64,000 nt of DNA, taken from Nocardia sp. NBC_00565 (GTDB taxonomy: Bacteria > Actinomycetota > Actinomycetes > Mycobacteriales > Mycobacteriaceae). Under the pieces are notes generated by a model. The model had not been told where the DNA came from and searched no databases. It saw only the letters and a program-made list of their open reading frames with translations. Positions 28,788 to 38,506 of the stretch are shown in pieces. The stretch covers positions 2,046,001 to 2,110,000 of the forward strand of contig NZ_CP107785.1 in assembly GCF_036345915.1 (NCBI RefSeq), written 5' to 3'. The translations under genes were made by a program, and so were the position numbers. Position 1 is the stretch's first letter; the number at the start of each line of letters is the position of its first letter.

Positions 28788-31700
28788 GTGATTCTGCTGC
28801 TGTCGACGTCCGACACCGATCTGTTGAGCGCCCGCGCGAGCGGCGCCGAGTATCGGTGGGGCAACCCGGCTCGGCTGCTGGTCGATGACCTGCCCGCGCT
28901 GCTCGACGGCGCAGATCTGGTGATCGTGCGAATTCTCGGCGGCAAGCGGGCCTGGGAGGACGGTCTGGCGGCGGTGCGCGCCAGCGGGGTGCCGATGGTG
29001 GCGCTCGGCGGCGAGATCGCGCCCGATGCTGAGTTGATGGAGTGCTCGACAGTGCCCGGTGGTGTGGCCGCCGACGCGCACAACTACCTCGCCGCCGGTG
29101 GCGCGGAGAACCTGCGCCAGCTGTACAACTTCCTGTCCGACACCGTCCTGCTCACCGGGCACGGTTTCGAACCGCCGGTGCAACTGCCGAGTTGGGGCGA
29201 ACTCGAGCGGACCTCCAGCGCGACCGGATCTTCTGGGCAGCCCGCGGGACCCGAGACGTCCGAACGACCGACGGTCGCGGTGATCTATTACCGCGCACAG
29301 CATCTCGCCGGGAACACCAATTACATCGACGCGCTGTGCACCGCGATCGAACAGGCCGGTGCGAAACCGCTTCCGCTCTACAGCGCGTCCCTGCGCACCG
29401 CCGAGCCGGAACTGCTCGACACCCTCCGCGCGGCCGATGCGCTCGTGGTAACCGTTCTCGCGGCGGGCGGTACCAAACCCGCCGGCGCGTCGGCCGGTGG
29501 TGACGACGAGGCCTGGGATGTCGCGGCACTCGCCGAATTGGATGTGCCGATCCTGCAGGGCCTGTGCCTCACCAGCGGCCGCGCCCAATGGGAGGCCAAC
29601 GACGACGGGCTCTCCCCGCTGGATGTCGCGACCCAGGTCGCTGTCCCGGAGTTCGACGGCCGCATCATCACGGTCCCGTTCTCGTTCAAGGAATTCGACG
29701 CCGACGGCCTATCCGCCTATGTGCCCGATCCCGAGCGCGCGGCGCGGGTCGCCGGTATCGCGGTGCGGCACGCGCGACTGCGCTATATCCCGGCCGAACG
29801 GCGCCGCATCGCGATCATGATGTCGGCCTACCCGACCAAACACGCGCGCATCGGCAATGCCGTCGGCCTGGACACCCCGGCCAGTGCGATCCGACTGCTC
29901 ACCGAGATGCGGTCGGCCGGTTACGATCTCGGCGGTGACGGTGAGGTGCCCGGACTGGCGGAGCGCGACGGCGACGCGCTGATCCACGCGCTGATCGCCG
30001 CGGGCGGCCAGGATCCCGACTGGCTCACCGCCGAACAGCTCGAGGGCAACCCGATCCGCATCAGCGCCGATCAGTACACGAGCTGGTTCGACACCCTGCC
30101 CGATGACCTGCGCGCGGCCGTAATCGAGGCGTGGGGCCCGGCGCCCGGTGCACTCTATGTCGACCGATCCACCGATCCCAACGGCGAAATCGTCATCGCC
30201 GCACTGCGTTTCGGCAATATCGTGCTGATGGTGCAGCCGCCGCGCGGTTTCGGCGAGAACCCGGTCGCCATCTATCACGACCCGGATCTGCCGCCCAGCC
30301 ACCACTACCTCGCCGCCTACCGCTGGATCGCCGCATCGGACGGTTTCGCCGCCGACGCCATGGTGCATCTCGGCAAGCACGGCAACCTGGAGTGGCTGCC
30401 GGGCAAAACCCTCGGCATGTCCGCCTCCTGCGGCACCGACGCCGCCCTCGGCGAGCTGCCGCTGATCTACCCGTTCCTGGTCAACGATCCGGGGGAGGGT
30501 ACCCAGGCCAAGCGCCGCGCCCACGCAACCCTCGTCGACCATCTCATCCCACCCATGGCCAGGGCCGAAAGCTATGGCGATATCTCGCGTTTGGAGCAGC
30601 TGCTCGACGAGCACGCCAATATCTCCACCCTCGACCCGGCCAAGCTACCCGCCATCCGCCAGCAGATCTGGACGCTGATGCGCGCGGCCAAGATGGACCA
30701 CGATCTGGGGCTGGCCGAGCGTCCCGACGAGGACGTCTTCGACGATATGCTGCTGCACGTCGACGGCTGGCTGTGCGAGATCAAGGATGTGCAGATCCGC
30801 GACGGCCTGCACATCCTCGGCCAGGCACCGACGGGGGAGTCCGAACTCGATCTGGTGCTCGCCATGCTGCGTGCCCGCCAGCTGTGGGGCGGCGAACGGA
30901 ATGTGCCGGGCCTGCGGGAAGCCCTGGGGCTGAACGAATCCGGCAGCGAGGCCCGAGAGCGGGTCGACGCCGTGGAGAGCCAGGCCCGCGAGCTCGTCGG
31001 CGCGCTGCAGGCCGCCGACTGGTCGGCCGACGCCGTGGACCAGCTCGTCGCCGACTTCGCTGCGTCGCTCGCCGCTCCGGGGGCCGGGGTTGCACCGCAC
31101 ACCGGCGCGCCGACGTCCGCTATCGCTGTCGCAGGCGATGGAACCGCCGCTGCTGGTGTGGGATCCGTCGTCGCCGGCGCGGAATCGGCCGAGGCCGGCG
31201 GGCGCGTCGGCGCAGCGGACGCCGATGCCCGCTTCGCCGCTGTACGCATGGTGCTGCGCTTCGCGGCGACCGAGGTGGTGCCGCGCCTGCGTCAGACCGG
31301 GATCGAGATCGATCGAATCCTGCACGCGCTCAACGGTGGTTTCATTCCGGCGGGTCCGAGCGGGTCGCCGCTGCGCGGTCTGATCAATGTCCTGCCGACC
31401 GGTCGGAATTTCTACTCGGTCGATCCGAAGGCGGTCCCGTCGCGACTGGCCTGGGAGACCGGTCAGGCAATGGCGGATTCGCTGCTCGAGCGATATAAAT
31501 CCGATCACGGCGAGTATCCGCGCTCGGTCGGGCTTTCGGTGTGGGGCACCTCGGCCATGCGCACCTCCGGCGACGATATCGCGGAAGTGCTTGCGCTGCT
31601 GGGCGTGCGCCCCGTGTGGGACGAGGCGAGCCGCCGCGTCACCACCCTCGAGGTGATCTCGCCGGCCGAGCTGGGCCGCCCGCGCATCGACGTCACGGTC

Positions 31701-32576
31701 CGTATCAGCGGCTTCTTCCGCGACGCCTTCCCACACGTGCTCGCACTGTTGGACGATGCGGTCCGGCTGGTCGCCGAACTCGACGAGCCCGCCGAGTCGA
31801 ATTACGTGCGCGCCCATGCGCAGGCCGATCTCGCCGAGCACGGTGACACGCGCCGCGCCACCACCCGCATCTTCGGCTCCAAGCCCGGCACCTATGGCGC
31901 GGGCCTGCTGCAGCTGATCGACTCCAAGAGCTGGCGCACCGACGACGACCTCGCGCAGGTCTACACCGCGTGGGGCGGCTATGCCTACGGTCGCGACCTC
32001 GACGGCGCGCCCGCCGCCGACGATATGCGTACCGCCTACCGCCGAATCACGGTGGCGGCCAAGAACACCGACACCCGCGAGCACGATATCGCCGACTCCG
32101 ATGACTATTTCCAGTACCACGGCGGCATGGTCGCCACCGTGCGCGCGCTCACCGGGAAGAATCCGGAGGCCTACATCGGCGACAGCACCCGACCCGACGC
32201 CGTGCGCACCCGCACCCTCTCGGAGGAGACCTCGCGTGTCTTCCGCGCCCGGGTGGTGAACCCGCGCTGGCTCGAGGCGATGCGCAGGCACGGCTACAAG
32301 GGTGCCTTCGAGATGGCGGCCACCGTCGACTACCTGTTCGGCTATGACGCCACCACCAATGTCGTCGCCGACTGGATGTACGAAAAACTGGCGGAGAGCT
32401 ACGTTTTCGATGATGTGAACCGCAAGTTCATGGAGCAGTCCAATCCGTGGGCGCTACACGGCATTGCCGAACGTCTGCTGGAGGCGGCGCAGCGTGAGCT
32501 CTGGGAGCATCCGGAGCAGCAGACGCTGGACCGACTGCGTCAGATCTACCTGGAGACCGAGGGTGAACTGGAATAG
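28788..32576 (+). CDS. cobN: Cobaltochelatase subunit CobN
   Basis: CobN is the large subunit of the ATP-dependent aerobic cobaltochelatase, which inserts cobalt into hydrogenobyrinic acid a,c-diamide. The 1262-residue protein shows the family signatures HLGKHGNLEWLPGK, FWGSMPR-type segments near the middle, and YFQYHGGMVATVRAL near the C-terminus. Low-complexity Ala/Gly/Ser inserts appear around residues 145-160, 228-240 and 764-817. The start is GTG directly behind the riboswitch. The AAA+ partners (CobS/CobT or ChlI/ChlD type) are not in this window. Confidence 0.96.
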   Translation: MILLLSTSDTDLLSARASGAEYRWGNPARLLVDDLPALLDGADLVIVRILGGKRAWEDGLAAVRASGVPMVALGGEIAPDAELMECSTVPGGVAADAHNYLAAGGAENLRQLYNFLSDTVLLTGHGFEPPVQLPSWGELERTSSATGSSGQPAGPETSERPTVAVIYYRAQHLAGNTNYIDALCTAIEQAGAKPLPLYSASLRTAEPELLDTLRAADALVVTVLAAGGTKPAGASAGGDDEAWDVAALAELDVPILQGLCLTSGRAQWEANDDGLSPLDVATQVAVPEFDGRIITVPFSFKEFDADGLSAYVPDPERAARVAGIAVRHARLRYIPAERRRIAIMMSAYPTKHARIGNAVGLDTPASAIRLLTEMRSAGYDLGGDGEVPGLAERDGDALIHALIAAGGQDPDWLTAEQLEGNPIRISADQYTSWFDTLPDDLRAAVIEAWGPAPGALYVDRSTDPNGEIVIAALRFGNIVLMVQPPRGFGENPVAIYHDPDLPPSHHYLAAYRWIAASDGFAADAMVHLGKHGNLEWLPGKTLGMSASCGTDAALGELPLIYPFLVNDPGEGTQAKRRAHATLVDHLIPPMARAESYGDISRLEQLLDEHANISTLDPAKLPAIRQQIWTLMRAAKMDHDLGLAERPDEDVFDDMLLHVDGWLCEIKDVQIRDGLHILGQAPTGESELDLVLAMLRARQLWGGERNVPGLREALGLNESGSEARERVDAVESQARELVGALQAADWSADAVDQLVADFAASLAAPGAGVAPHTGAPTSAIAVAGDGTAAAGVGSVVAGAESAEAGGRVGAADADARFAAVRMVLRFAATEVVPRLRQTGIEIDRILHALNGGFIPAGPSGSPLRGLINVLPTGRNFYSVDPKAVPSRLAWETGQAMADSLLERYKSDHGEYPRSVGLSVWGTSAMRTSGDDIAEVLALLGVRPVWDEASRRVTTLEVISPAELGRPRIDVTVRISGFFRDAFPHVLALLDDAVRLVAELDEPAESNYVRAHAQADLAEHGDTRRATTRIFGSKPGTYGAGLLQLIDSKSWRTDDDLAQVYTAWGGYAYGRDLDGAPAADDMRTAYRRITVAAKNTDTREHDIADSDDYFQYHGGMVATVRALTGKNPEAYIGDSTRPDAVRTRTLSEETSRVFRARVVNPRWLEAMRRHGYKGAFEMAATVDYLFGYDATTNVVADWMYEKLAESYVFDDVNRKFMEQSNPWALHGIAERLLEAAQRELWEHPEQQTLDRLRQIYLETEGELE

Positions 32577-32748
32577 CGGAAAAGCAATCCCCCAGTTCCT
32601 TGGGTATTTCCAATATTTTGATCTTGCAACATAATTCGATTTCCTGATTCCCGCGACGCCGATCGCGTAGAGAGCGCATGATGATCGATGTCCCATGTCC
32701 GTTTCTCGGGGAACATCAATCGAATCGGCTGGATGATTGGAAATCCTG

Positions 32749-33276
32749 ATGAAGATCAAAAAACTGGTAGCGACAACGGTTTTGACCATTGCCGCGACAG
32801 GTATCACTGCGGCCACCGCCTACGGCTCGCCTGAAGTGGCGTCCGAAACCGTGCTCAACGGGGTGGATCGCGGCATCGAATACACCGCGGCGGTGGCGGC
32901 CGACCGCTCGGACGCCACCATCACACTGGCCTCCGGCAGATTCGTGCTGACGCCGGACGCGGGCATCACCGTGTTGGCACCCGACGGCTCGGTGGTCGCC
33001 ACCGTGCCGACCACGCTGCAGACCGCGGCGGGCCAAGTGCAGGTCACACCCGAAGTCGATGCCGCGGCAACGACATTGACACTGACGCCGGTCAACGCGC
33101 CGGTCGCGCAGTGGGCCCCGCTGCAATACATCGGTGACGCGGGCACCACGGTCGCGGGTGTCTTGATCGGATGCGCCGTCGGCGCGCTGATCGGGCTCCT
33201 GTTCTTCATCGTCGGATTCCTTCCCGGTTGCGTCATCGGAGGAATCATCGGCGGCATCGCGGGCGCCAACCAATGA
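32749..33276 (+). CDS. Small secreted/membrane protein, paralogue of 19893-20483 (copy 2)
   Basis: This 175-residue protein starts MKIKKLVATTVLTIAATGI, nearly the same signal peptide as copy 1 (shared pattern MKxKK-x-x-AT...AATGI). It continues with an ETVLNGVDRGIEYTAAVAADRS region and LTLTPV, also seen in copy 1, and ends in a Gly-rich hydrophobic tail (VLIGCAVGALIGLLFFIVGF, CVIGGIIGGIAGANQ). It carries two cysteines that copy 1 lacks. It follows cobN by 172 bp, which include an AT-rich stretch likely to hold its promoter. The function is unknown. Confidence 0.78.
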   Translation: MKIKKLVATTVLTIAATGITAATAYGSPEVASETVLNGVDRGIEYTAAVAADRSDATITLASGRFVLTPDAGITVLAPDGSVVATVPTTLQTAAGQVQVTPEVDAAATTLTLTPVNAPVAQWAPLQYIGDAGTTVAGVLIGCAVGALIGLLFFIVGFLPGCVIGGIIGGIAGANQ

Positions 33277-33318
33277 CGGGGTATACAACCGCCTGAATAA
33301 GTATCGAGCGAGTACCCT

Positions 33319-33350
33319 CGGCCGGGCTTTCGCCTGAATTCGCCCGACCG
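33319..33350. terminator. Hairpin between convergent genes
   Basis: CGGCCGGGC (33319-33327) pairs with GCCCGACCG (33342-33350) with one mismatch. It lies between the secreted-protein gene and the convergent WYL regulator and may serve both. Confidence 0.5.
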
Positions 33351-33387
33351 GGGTTCCCGCTTATCGAAATTCAGGACACATCGCATT

Positions 33388-34380
33388 TCAATTCTCGCCC
33401 GCCGCTTTCCGAAACCGTTCCGCGGTTGCCCGGAGGTGCGCCGCGAGTTCCGGCGCGTCGAGCACTTCGAAATCGGCGTCGAGCAGACCGAGATACAGCG
33501 TCAACATATGCGGAGTGTCCGAACCGACCTGGATCACACAGTGATTCGAGCCGTCGGCTTCGACCGTGACGGCGGCGGGCAGGCGCGCACGCACGTCGGT
33601 AGCGGGTGCCGCGACACGCACCGTGGCCCGGTAGCGCCAGGTCGCCGCGCCGACCCCGCGCTGGATCCGTTCGGCCACCTCACTTTCCGGAACGGTGCGT
33701 GGCGTGAAGCGCCGACCATTCGGGGTGCGCGGCGTCATCCGGTCGACCCGGAAGGTGCGCCAGTCCGCCCGCCCGATATCCCAGGCGACCAGATACCAGC
33801 GGCCGTTCCAGTGCGCCAAGCGGTGCGGCTCGACTTCGCGCCGTGACATCACCGCGGCCGCGTCACCGGCCCGCCGCGCCGCTGCGGCCGAATGGGTTTC
33901 GTAATCGAACCGCAGCCGCTCACTCGCCCGGATGGCGGCGGCGGTAGTGGTCAGCACGCCCGCGTCGACCGCCGACCGACCCGGCGTCGGCACATGCACG
34001 GTCGCCGAGGTCAATGCCTGCACCCGATGCCGCAGCCGCGACGGCAGCACCTGTTCGAGCTTGGCCAGCGCCCGCACCGAGGTCTCCTCGATCCCGGTCA
34101 CCGCCCCATTGGCCGCGGTCGCCAACCCCACTGCCACCGCAACGGCCTCCTCGTCATCCAAAAGCAATGGCGGCAGCGAAGATCCGGCGCCCAGCCGATA
34201 CCCACCCGCAACCCCCGGCGTCGCATCCACCGGATACCCGAGCCTGCGCAACCGCTCGATATCCGTACGAATAGTCCGCGTCGAAACCCCGAGCCGCTCA
34301 GCCAACGCGGGCCCGGTCCAATCCCGATGCATCTGCAGCAACGACAACAACCGCAACAACCGTGCCGAAGTCTCCAACAT
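33388..34380 (-). CDS. YafY-type WYL-domain transcriptional regulator
   Basis: This 330-residue protein starts MLETSARLLRLLSLLQ. It has a DeoR-like winged helix (residues 5-60, LAERLGVSTRTIRTDIERLRRLGYPV), a middle region with LLLDDEEAVAVAVGL, and a WYL domain around residues 150-230 (LAHWNGRWYLVAWDIGRADWRTFRVDRM). The ATG at 34380 is preferred to an upstream in-frame codon because the family begins with LETSARLL. It is the third WYL protein in the window, after PafB and PafC. Its target may have been the broken gene cluster just upstream. Confidence 0.88.
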   Translation of the reverse strand: MLETSARLLRLLSLLQMHRDWTGPALAERLGVSTRTIRTDIERLRRLGYPVDATPGVAGGYRLGAGSSLPPLLLDDEEAVAVAVGLATAANGAVTGIEETSVRALAKLEQVLPSRLRHRVQALTSATVHVPTPGRSAVDAGVLTTTAAAIRASERLRFDYETHSAAAARRAGDAAAVMSRREVEPHRLAHWNGRWYLVAWDIGRADWRTFRVDRMTPRTPNGRRFTPRTVPESEVAERIQRGVGAATWRYRATVRVAAPATDVRARLPAAVTVEADGSNHCVIQVGSDTPHMLTLYLGLLDADFEVLDAPELAAHLRATAERFRKAAGEN

Positions 34381-35006
34381 CCCTCGATGATCCCAGCAAT
34401 CGCGGAACAAAGCCTTCCGCATTCGTCGAGCAGGCATCGGGTCCGCCGACCGCCGTCGACGGACCTTGTGACGCGAGCGCTCAGCCGGAAGGTTCTACTC
34501 GGGGACGGCTCGCGGCCGGGTACGGCTCCCGCTCCGGCTGCTGGCAACTGGACGGCGGCGACGGCCATTCGACATCGTCGATACCGCGAGATCGTGGTCA
34601 TGCGCGCGTCCGGTCAATAGGGTGGCGTCGGCACGGCGCTCATCGACCGACTCGACGAAATCGCTCGCGCGCAGGGGTGTTCACGTCGGTGGTTGGTGAC
34701 AACCAACGACAACCTCGATGCGATCAGGTTCTACCAGCGGCGCGGGTTCCGGCTCACCGCGATCCTCGGTGTGGATTGTCCGCTACTCGGCCAGATCCCG
34801 TTCGACCCCGACGTATGCGCCACGAGAGATCAGGGCATACCGATGGTGATCACCGATCCGGAATCGACCACTTCGGCAGCGTTCCGCGCCATCGCGACCA
34901 CATTGGCCGACAGGCCTCGCGGCATCGCCGGGATGAGCCTGGCGGTGTATCCGACCGGCTGATTTCGCTATCGCGGAATGGACACGATCAAACCCCCCGC
35001 GGTTGT
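34381..35006. other. Gene-poor stretch holding a chimeric remnant
   Basis: Apart from the GNAT/Mrp chimera described separately (34621-34962), no intact gene is seen. The 34381-34617 part may contain the decayed N-terminus of the acetyltransferase in shifting frames (REIVVMRASGQ just before an amber codon). Confidence 0.5.
34621..34962 (+). pseudogene. Chimeric remnant: GNAT acetyltransferase joined to Mrp C-terminus
   Basis: The frame directly follows an in-frame TAG at 34618-34620. Residues 1-50 are the acetyl-CoA-binding half of a GNAT enzyme (GGVGTALIDRLDEIA, WLVTTNDNLDAIRFYQRRGFRL). From about base 34775 the sequence reads PLLGQIPFDPDV, GIPMVITDPES and RAIATTLADRP, GIAGMSLAVYP. That is the C-terminus of the Mrp/ApbC iron-sulfur carrier ATPase. 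Two unrelated genes have therefore been fused in frame by deletion. The N-terminal parts of both are absent, so it is probably not functional. Confidence 0.75.
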
Positions 35007-35780
35007 ATGTCAGCCGTGATCCGGTTTCGATTCGGTCTGGTGCCTCTCGACGAGGTCACCCCATGGGGTGAGCGCAATGTGCTGCACTGGTTCGGCTTGA
35101 CCCAAGGCTGGTACTGCATCGACATCGACGGTCATGAACTGCTGCGTTACTCCGACCACACGATGGGCCTGTGGAGTACCGACTCGGCCGGTGCGAGAGC
35201 CCATCCATGGGTGGACTACTACGTCGTCCGGCTGTGGGAAGACGTGCTGGAGGTGCTGCCGCACGCACTCGAACCGGTTCCGGAAGATCTGGTCGAGTTC
35301 GTGGCGAGCGAATCCGCGAACTGGTGCGAAACCGACGACCCGGCTGCCGACGCCGCACTGTCCGCGCACGCAGACCGCACGGTCGATACCGGTTACCTGC
35401 GTGTAGGGCCGTACCTGCGGTGGTGGCGCGAAGCCCATGCCGAAGACACCATCGTGATCGCCTGGCGGCACACCGAGGATCCGCACGGCGAAATCTCATT
35501 CACCGCACCGGAATGCGGCCGAGCATCGGTTTCCACCGAGGAATTCGTCTCGGCAGTCACCGATTTCGATCGTTCCCTGTTCGACGCCATGCAGACCCGA
35601 GTCACACAGTTGGCCTCAACCGGCCCACGAACCGACGTCGAACTGAATGTCGAAGATCTGCATCGGGAGCACAAGGACCGGCAAACCTGGTTTCCTCGCG
35701 CACTGAGCCGACGCGTATGCACGGACTGGGATGCCGTACGCGCCGGCGCCCGCATCTTGTCCGGCCAAGGCATGGTATGA
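35007..35780 (+). CDS. DUF5984-like protein of unknown function
   Basis: This 257-residue soluble protein contains IRFRFGLVPLDEVTPWG at its N-terminus, then LHWFGLTQGWYCIDIDGHELLRYS and VDYYVVRLWEDVLEVLP, a pattern I associate with DUF5984. The C-terminal half has RWWREAHAEDTIVIAWRH. No catalytic motif is recognised and there is no signal peptide. The family is found in actinobacteria and no function is known to me. A short frame overlaps its stop (ATGA). Confidence 0.7.
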   Translation: MSAVIRFRFGLVPLDEVTPWGERNVLHWFGLTQGWYCIDIDGHELLRYSDHTMGLWSTDSAGARAHPWVDYYVVRLWEDVLEVLPHALEPVPEDLVEFVASESANWCETDDPAADAALSAHADRTVDTGYLRVGPYLRWWREAHAEDTIVIAWRHTEDPHGEISFTAPECGRASVSTEEFVSAVTDFDRSLFDAMQTRVTQLASTGPRTDVELNVEDLHREHKDRQTWFPRALSRRVCTDWDAVRAGARILSGQGMV

Positions 35781-35947
35781 ATCGGCGGCTGTCGAGCTTC
35801 GAGCCCCCTGCCGACCACCCGTGGTACGCGGTGGCCGTGCTCCCGAGACGCGGTCGTATGATCAAGTTCGTAACCAGCTCTACCCATCGACATCAGCATA
35901 TTTGCCACGCCGAACAAGAGGGCTCCCGCTTCCTCGCTCGAGCGTAA
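35777..35947 (+). CDS. Possible small protein overlapping the DUF5984-like gene
   Basis: A 56-codon frame begins with the ATG that overlaps the upstream stop (ATGA) and ends at 35947. Its sequence (MNRRLSSFEPPADHPWYAVA...) matches no family I know. The overlap is the only support for translation, and it may be chance. Confidence 0.22.
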   Translation: MNRRLSSFEPPADHPWYAVAVLPRRGRMIKFVTSSTHRHQHICHAEQEGSRFLARA

Positions 35948-36003
35948 TCCCGGATTCCGACTTGTCAGCCATGGCAATCAGGACACTTCGAGGGGACAGC
36001 ATT

Positions 36004-36897
36004 ATGCGTAGCGAAGGCGATACCTGGGACATTGTGAGCAGCGTCGGCATGACCGCGCTCGGCGTCGCGGCCGCACGGGCTATCGAGACGAAACGGCCCG
36101 ATGCCCTCGTCCATGACGAGTACGCCGCCCAGTTCGTGGTGGCATCCGGCGATTCGGATATGAACCGACTGATCAACGATCCGACGCTGTGGGCGCAGAT
36201 CCCGTTCACCTCTGGATTCATCGGATATCGAAGTAGGTTCTTCGACGAATTCTTCTTGTCCATGGCGGCGGACGCAGTGACCCAGGCGGTGATTCTGGCT
36301 GCCGGGCTGGATGCCAGGGCCTACCGGCTGGATTGGCCGGCGGGCGCGGTTGTATTCGAGATCGACCAGCCCAAGGTGCTGGAGTTCAAACGTCAGGTGC
36401 TCACCGAATCCGGCGCCGTGCCGCGATCGGACCGGCGCGAGGTGGCCGTCGATCTGCGAGGCGACTGGCCCGCGGCGCTTGTCGAGGCGGGGTTCGATCC
36501 GAGCTCGCCCACCGCATGGTCGGCGGAGGGGCTGCTGCCATACCTGCCAGGCGCCGCACAGGATGCCTTGTTCGCACGGATCGGTCAGCTTTCGGTGCCC
36601 GGTAGCAAGGTGGCGGCGGAGACTGTCGGCAAGGGTGTCGATATCGCCCGCATCGCCGAGCAGGAGTCCGAACACTTGAAAGACACTCCGTTCGGCAAGG
36701 TCGACCTCGCGTCACTGTTCTACACCGACGAACGCACCGATCCGGCTGAATTGCTCGCCGCCCACGGTTGGACCACCTCATCCCTGCGCCTGCAGGAACT
36801 GGCCGAACGCTACAACCGTCCAGTGGCACCGGTCGCGGAGCCACTGGCGGAAATATTCGACAGCACGCGATATCTGACAGCTATCAAGCCGTTCTGA
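36004..36897 (+). CDS. Class I SAM-dependent methyltransferase (TIGR00027/LCMT-like)
   Basis: This 297-residue protein belongs to the large mycobacterial/nocardial family of putative SAM methyltransferases. It starts SEGDTWDIVSSVGMTALGVAAARA, then has YRSRFFDEFF, the SAM motif VILAAGLDARAYRLDWP, FEIDQPKVLEFK, and WSAEGLLPYLPGAAQDALF. Substrates of the family are mostly unknown. A GAGGGG site lies 10 nt before the ATG at 36004. It stands alone on the plus strand. Confidence 0.88.
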   Translation: MRSEGDTWDIVSSVGMTALGVAAARAIETKRPDALVHDEYAAQFVVASGDSDMNRLINDPTLWAQIPFTSGFIGYRSRFFDEFFLSMAADAVTQAVILAAGLDARAYRLDWPAGAVVFEIDQPKVLEFKRQVLTESGAVPRSDRREVAVDLRGDWPAALVEAGFDPSSPTAWSAEGLLPYLPGAAQDALFARIGQLSVPGSKVAAETVGKGVDIARIAEQESEHLKDTPFGKVDLASLFYTDERTDPAELLAAHGWTTSSLRLQELAERYNRPVAPVAEPLAEIFDSTRYLTAIKPF

Positions 36898-37270
36898 TTC
36901 GCCGGCGCCCGCATCTGTGAATTCGGCCGGTTACGAAGCGGCAGTTCACATTTGAGCTATGTGATCTACACGATCGCTACCGTCGAACGGCCGACGGCCG
37001 GAAGTTCACCGAGCGGGTCTGCGAGACCCGATACCTCGACAACTCGCCGCTGGTGGGCTCACCGCCGGAAGAGAACGGAGTGGGCATGGATGTATCCGAC
37101 CCGTTTCGGCGAGCCACGAGCGGGCAGTGTCCGAGATCCCGCCCCGAAGTGTCATTTTCGGCGCATCCGACTCTTTCCACATCGTGTCGCTGTAGATTTG
37201 CCGGCGGTGGGATTTGGATTCAGCCTGGCTTGTCGACTAATACCGCGAACAATCCGTGGAGGTCAAGGTC
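36898..37270. other. Intergenic region with a possible protein remnant
   Basis: No intact gene is seen. One frame around 37006-37086 reads RKFTERVCETRYLDNSPLVG, preceded in another frame by YVIYTIATV. This looks like a decayed small protein, perhaps NTF2-like, but it cannot be assigned. A GGAGG at 37257-37261 serves the lipase gene. Confidence 0.4.
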
Positions 37271-38506
37271 GTGACTCGTCCGTTTCATCTTCGTTTCCTC
37301 GGCAGCAGGTGCAGCGGTTGGGCCGCTGTTCTCGGTGCATTCGGCGTTGCACTCACGCTGATGCTGGCGACGACGGCCACCGCGGAACCGCTGTATCCGC
37401 AGCCCGATCCCGACCCGTTCTACACCGCCCCGGCGGATCTGGGCGCGCACCAACCCGGTGACGTCCTCGACGTGCGGGCAATGCCGCCGGTGCCACTCTT
37501 CCCCGGCGCCACCGTTACATTGGTCAAATTCCGGTCGACCGACTCGCACGGCGGGCCGATCGCGGCGACCACCACGATCCTCACCCCCTTCGGCCACCAG
37601 CCCGACGGGCCGTTGCTGTCGTATCAGCATTTCATCAACTCGCTGGGCACCGGCTGCGCGATATCGCACATGCTGTACAGCGGCGATGTGAATCTGTCGA
37701 CGACGGCGTCGATGTTGAACGTCATGCTGCAGGAGGGGTGGAGTATCGCGATGCCGGATCATCTCGGACCGCAGTTCGCTCTCGGAGCGGCGCATTTGGG
37801 TGGCCACATCGTGTTGGACGGCATCCGGGCGGCGAAACGTCTGCCCGAACTCGCTGTGCAGCACAGCCCTGTCGCGATGGCGGGCTACTCCGGTGGCGGC
37901 CTGGCCACCTCATGGGCGGCAGTGCTGCAGCCGTCGTACGCGGCTGAGCTGCAGCTCGCGGGCGCGGCCATCGGTGGTGTCCCGGTGAATTTGGTGACGA
38001 TGGCGCAGGCGCTGGGCCTCGAGCCGCACCCGGCCTTCGGCCTGGCCATGGCGACGGCAATCGGTCTGGAGCGGGAGTATCCGGACGAAATGCCGACCAG
38101 CTTGTATCTGAATCCGCGTGGCATAGCGCTTCGTGACGCCATGGCCAATCGCTGCACCAATGAGATCCTCGTCATCGGAGCCAACGGTAGTGCGCGTGAG
38201 TTCGTCACCACCACTTCGGTCTTCGACAGGCCCGAAGCCCGGTCGGTGGTAGAGGACAACAGTCTGGAGATCTACCCCGGGGTGCCGGAAATTCCCATGT
38301 TCGAATGGCATTCGCCGAGCGACCCGCTGATTCCGGTCGATGCCATCAACATAACCAACCGCCGCTGGTGCAATGCCGGGGTGCAGCTGCAGACGCGGTT
38401 GGTGTCGGTGCCCGAGCATTTGTCCGCGGCGGTAGCGGGCGCCCCTGAGGTACTGAGGTGGCTCAACGGCCGCGTTCACGGAGAGCCCGCGCCTGTCGCC
38501 TGCTGA
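37271..38506 (+). CDS. Secreted lipase (LIP family, alpha/beta hydrolase)
   Basis: This 411-residue protein has an N-terminal signal peptide (hydrophobic AAVLGAFGVALTLML, cleavage probably at TATA-EPLYP). The mature part has the secretory lipase pattern: PGDVLDVR, YQHFINSLGTGCAIS, and the nucleophile elbow AGYSGGGLAT with Ser207. The acid in HSPSDPLIPVD and the His in PEHLSAA complete a likely triad. Such enzymes hydrolyse triacylglycerols or other esters outside the cell. The GTG at 37271 has GGAGG at the right distance. Confidence 0.88.
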   Translation: MTRPFHLRFLGSRCSGWAAVLGAFGVALTLMLATTATAEPLYPQPDPDPFYTAPADLGAHQPGDVLDVRAMPPVPLFPGATVTLVKFRSTDSHGGPIAATTTILTPFGHQPDGPLLSYQHFINSLGTGCAISHMLYSGDVNLSTTASMLNVMLQEGWSIAMPDHLGPQFALGAAHLGGHIVLDGIRAAKRLPELAVQHSPVAMAGYSGGGLATSWAAVLQPSYAAELQLAGAAIGGVPVNLVTMAQALGLEPHPAFGLAMATAIGLEREYPDEMPTSLYLNPRGIALRDAMANRCTNEILVIGANGSAREFVTTTSVFDRPEARSVVEDNSLEIYPGVPEIPMFEWHSPSDPLIPVDAINITNRRWCNAGVQLQTRLVSVPEHLSAAVAGAPEVLRWLNGRVHGEPAPVAC

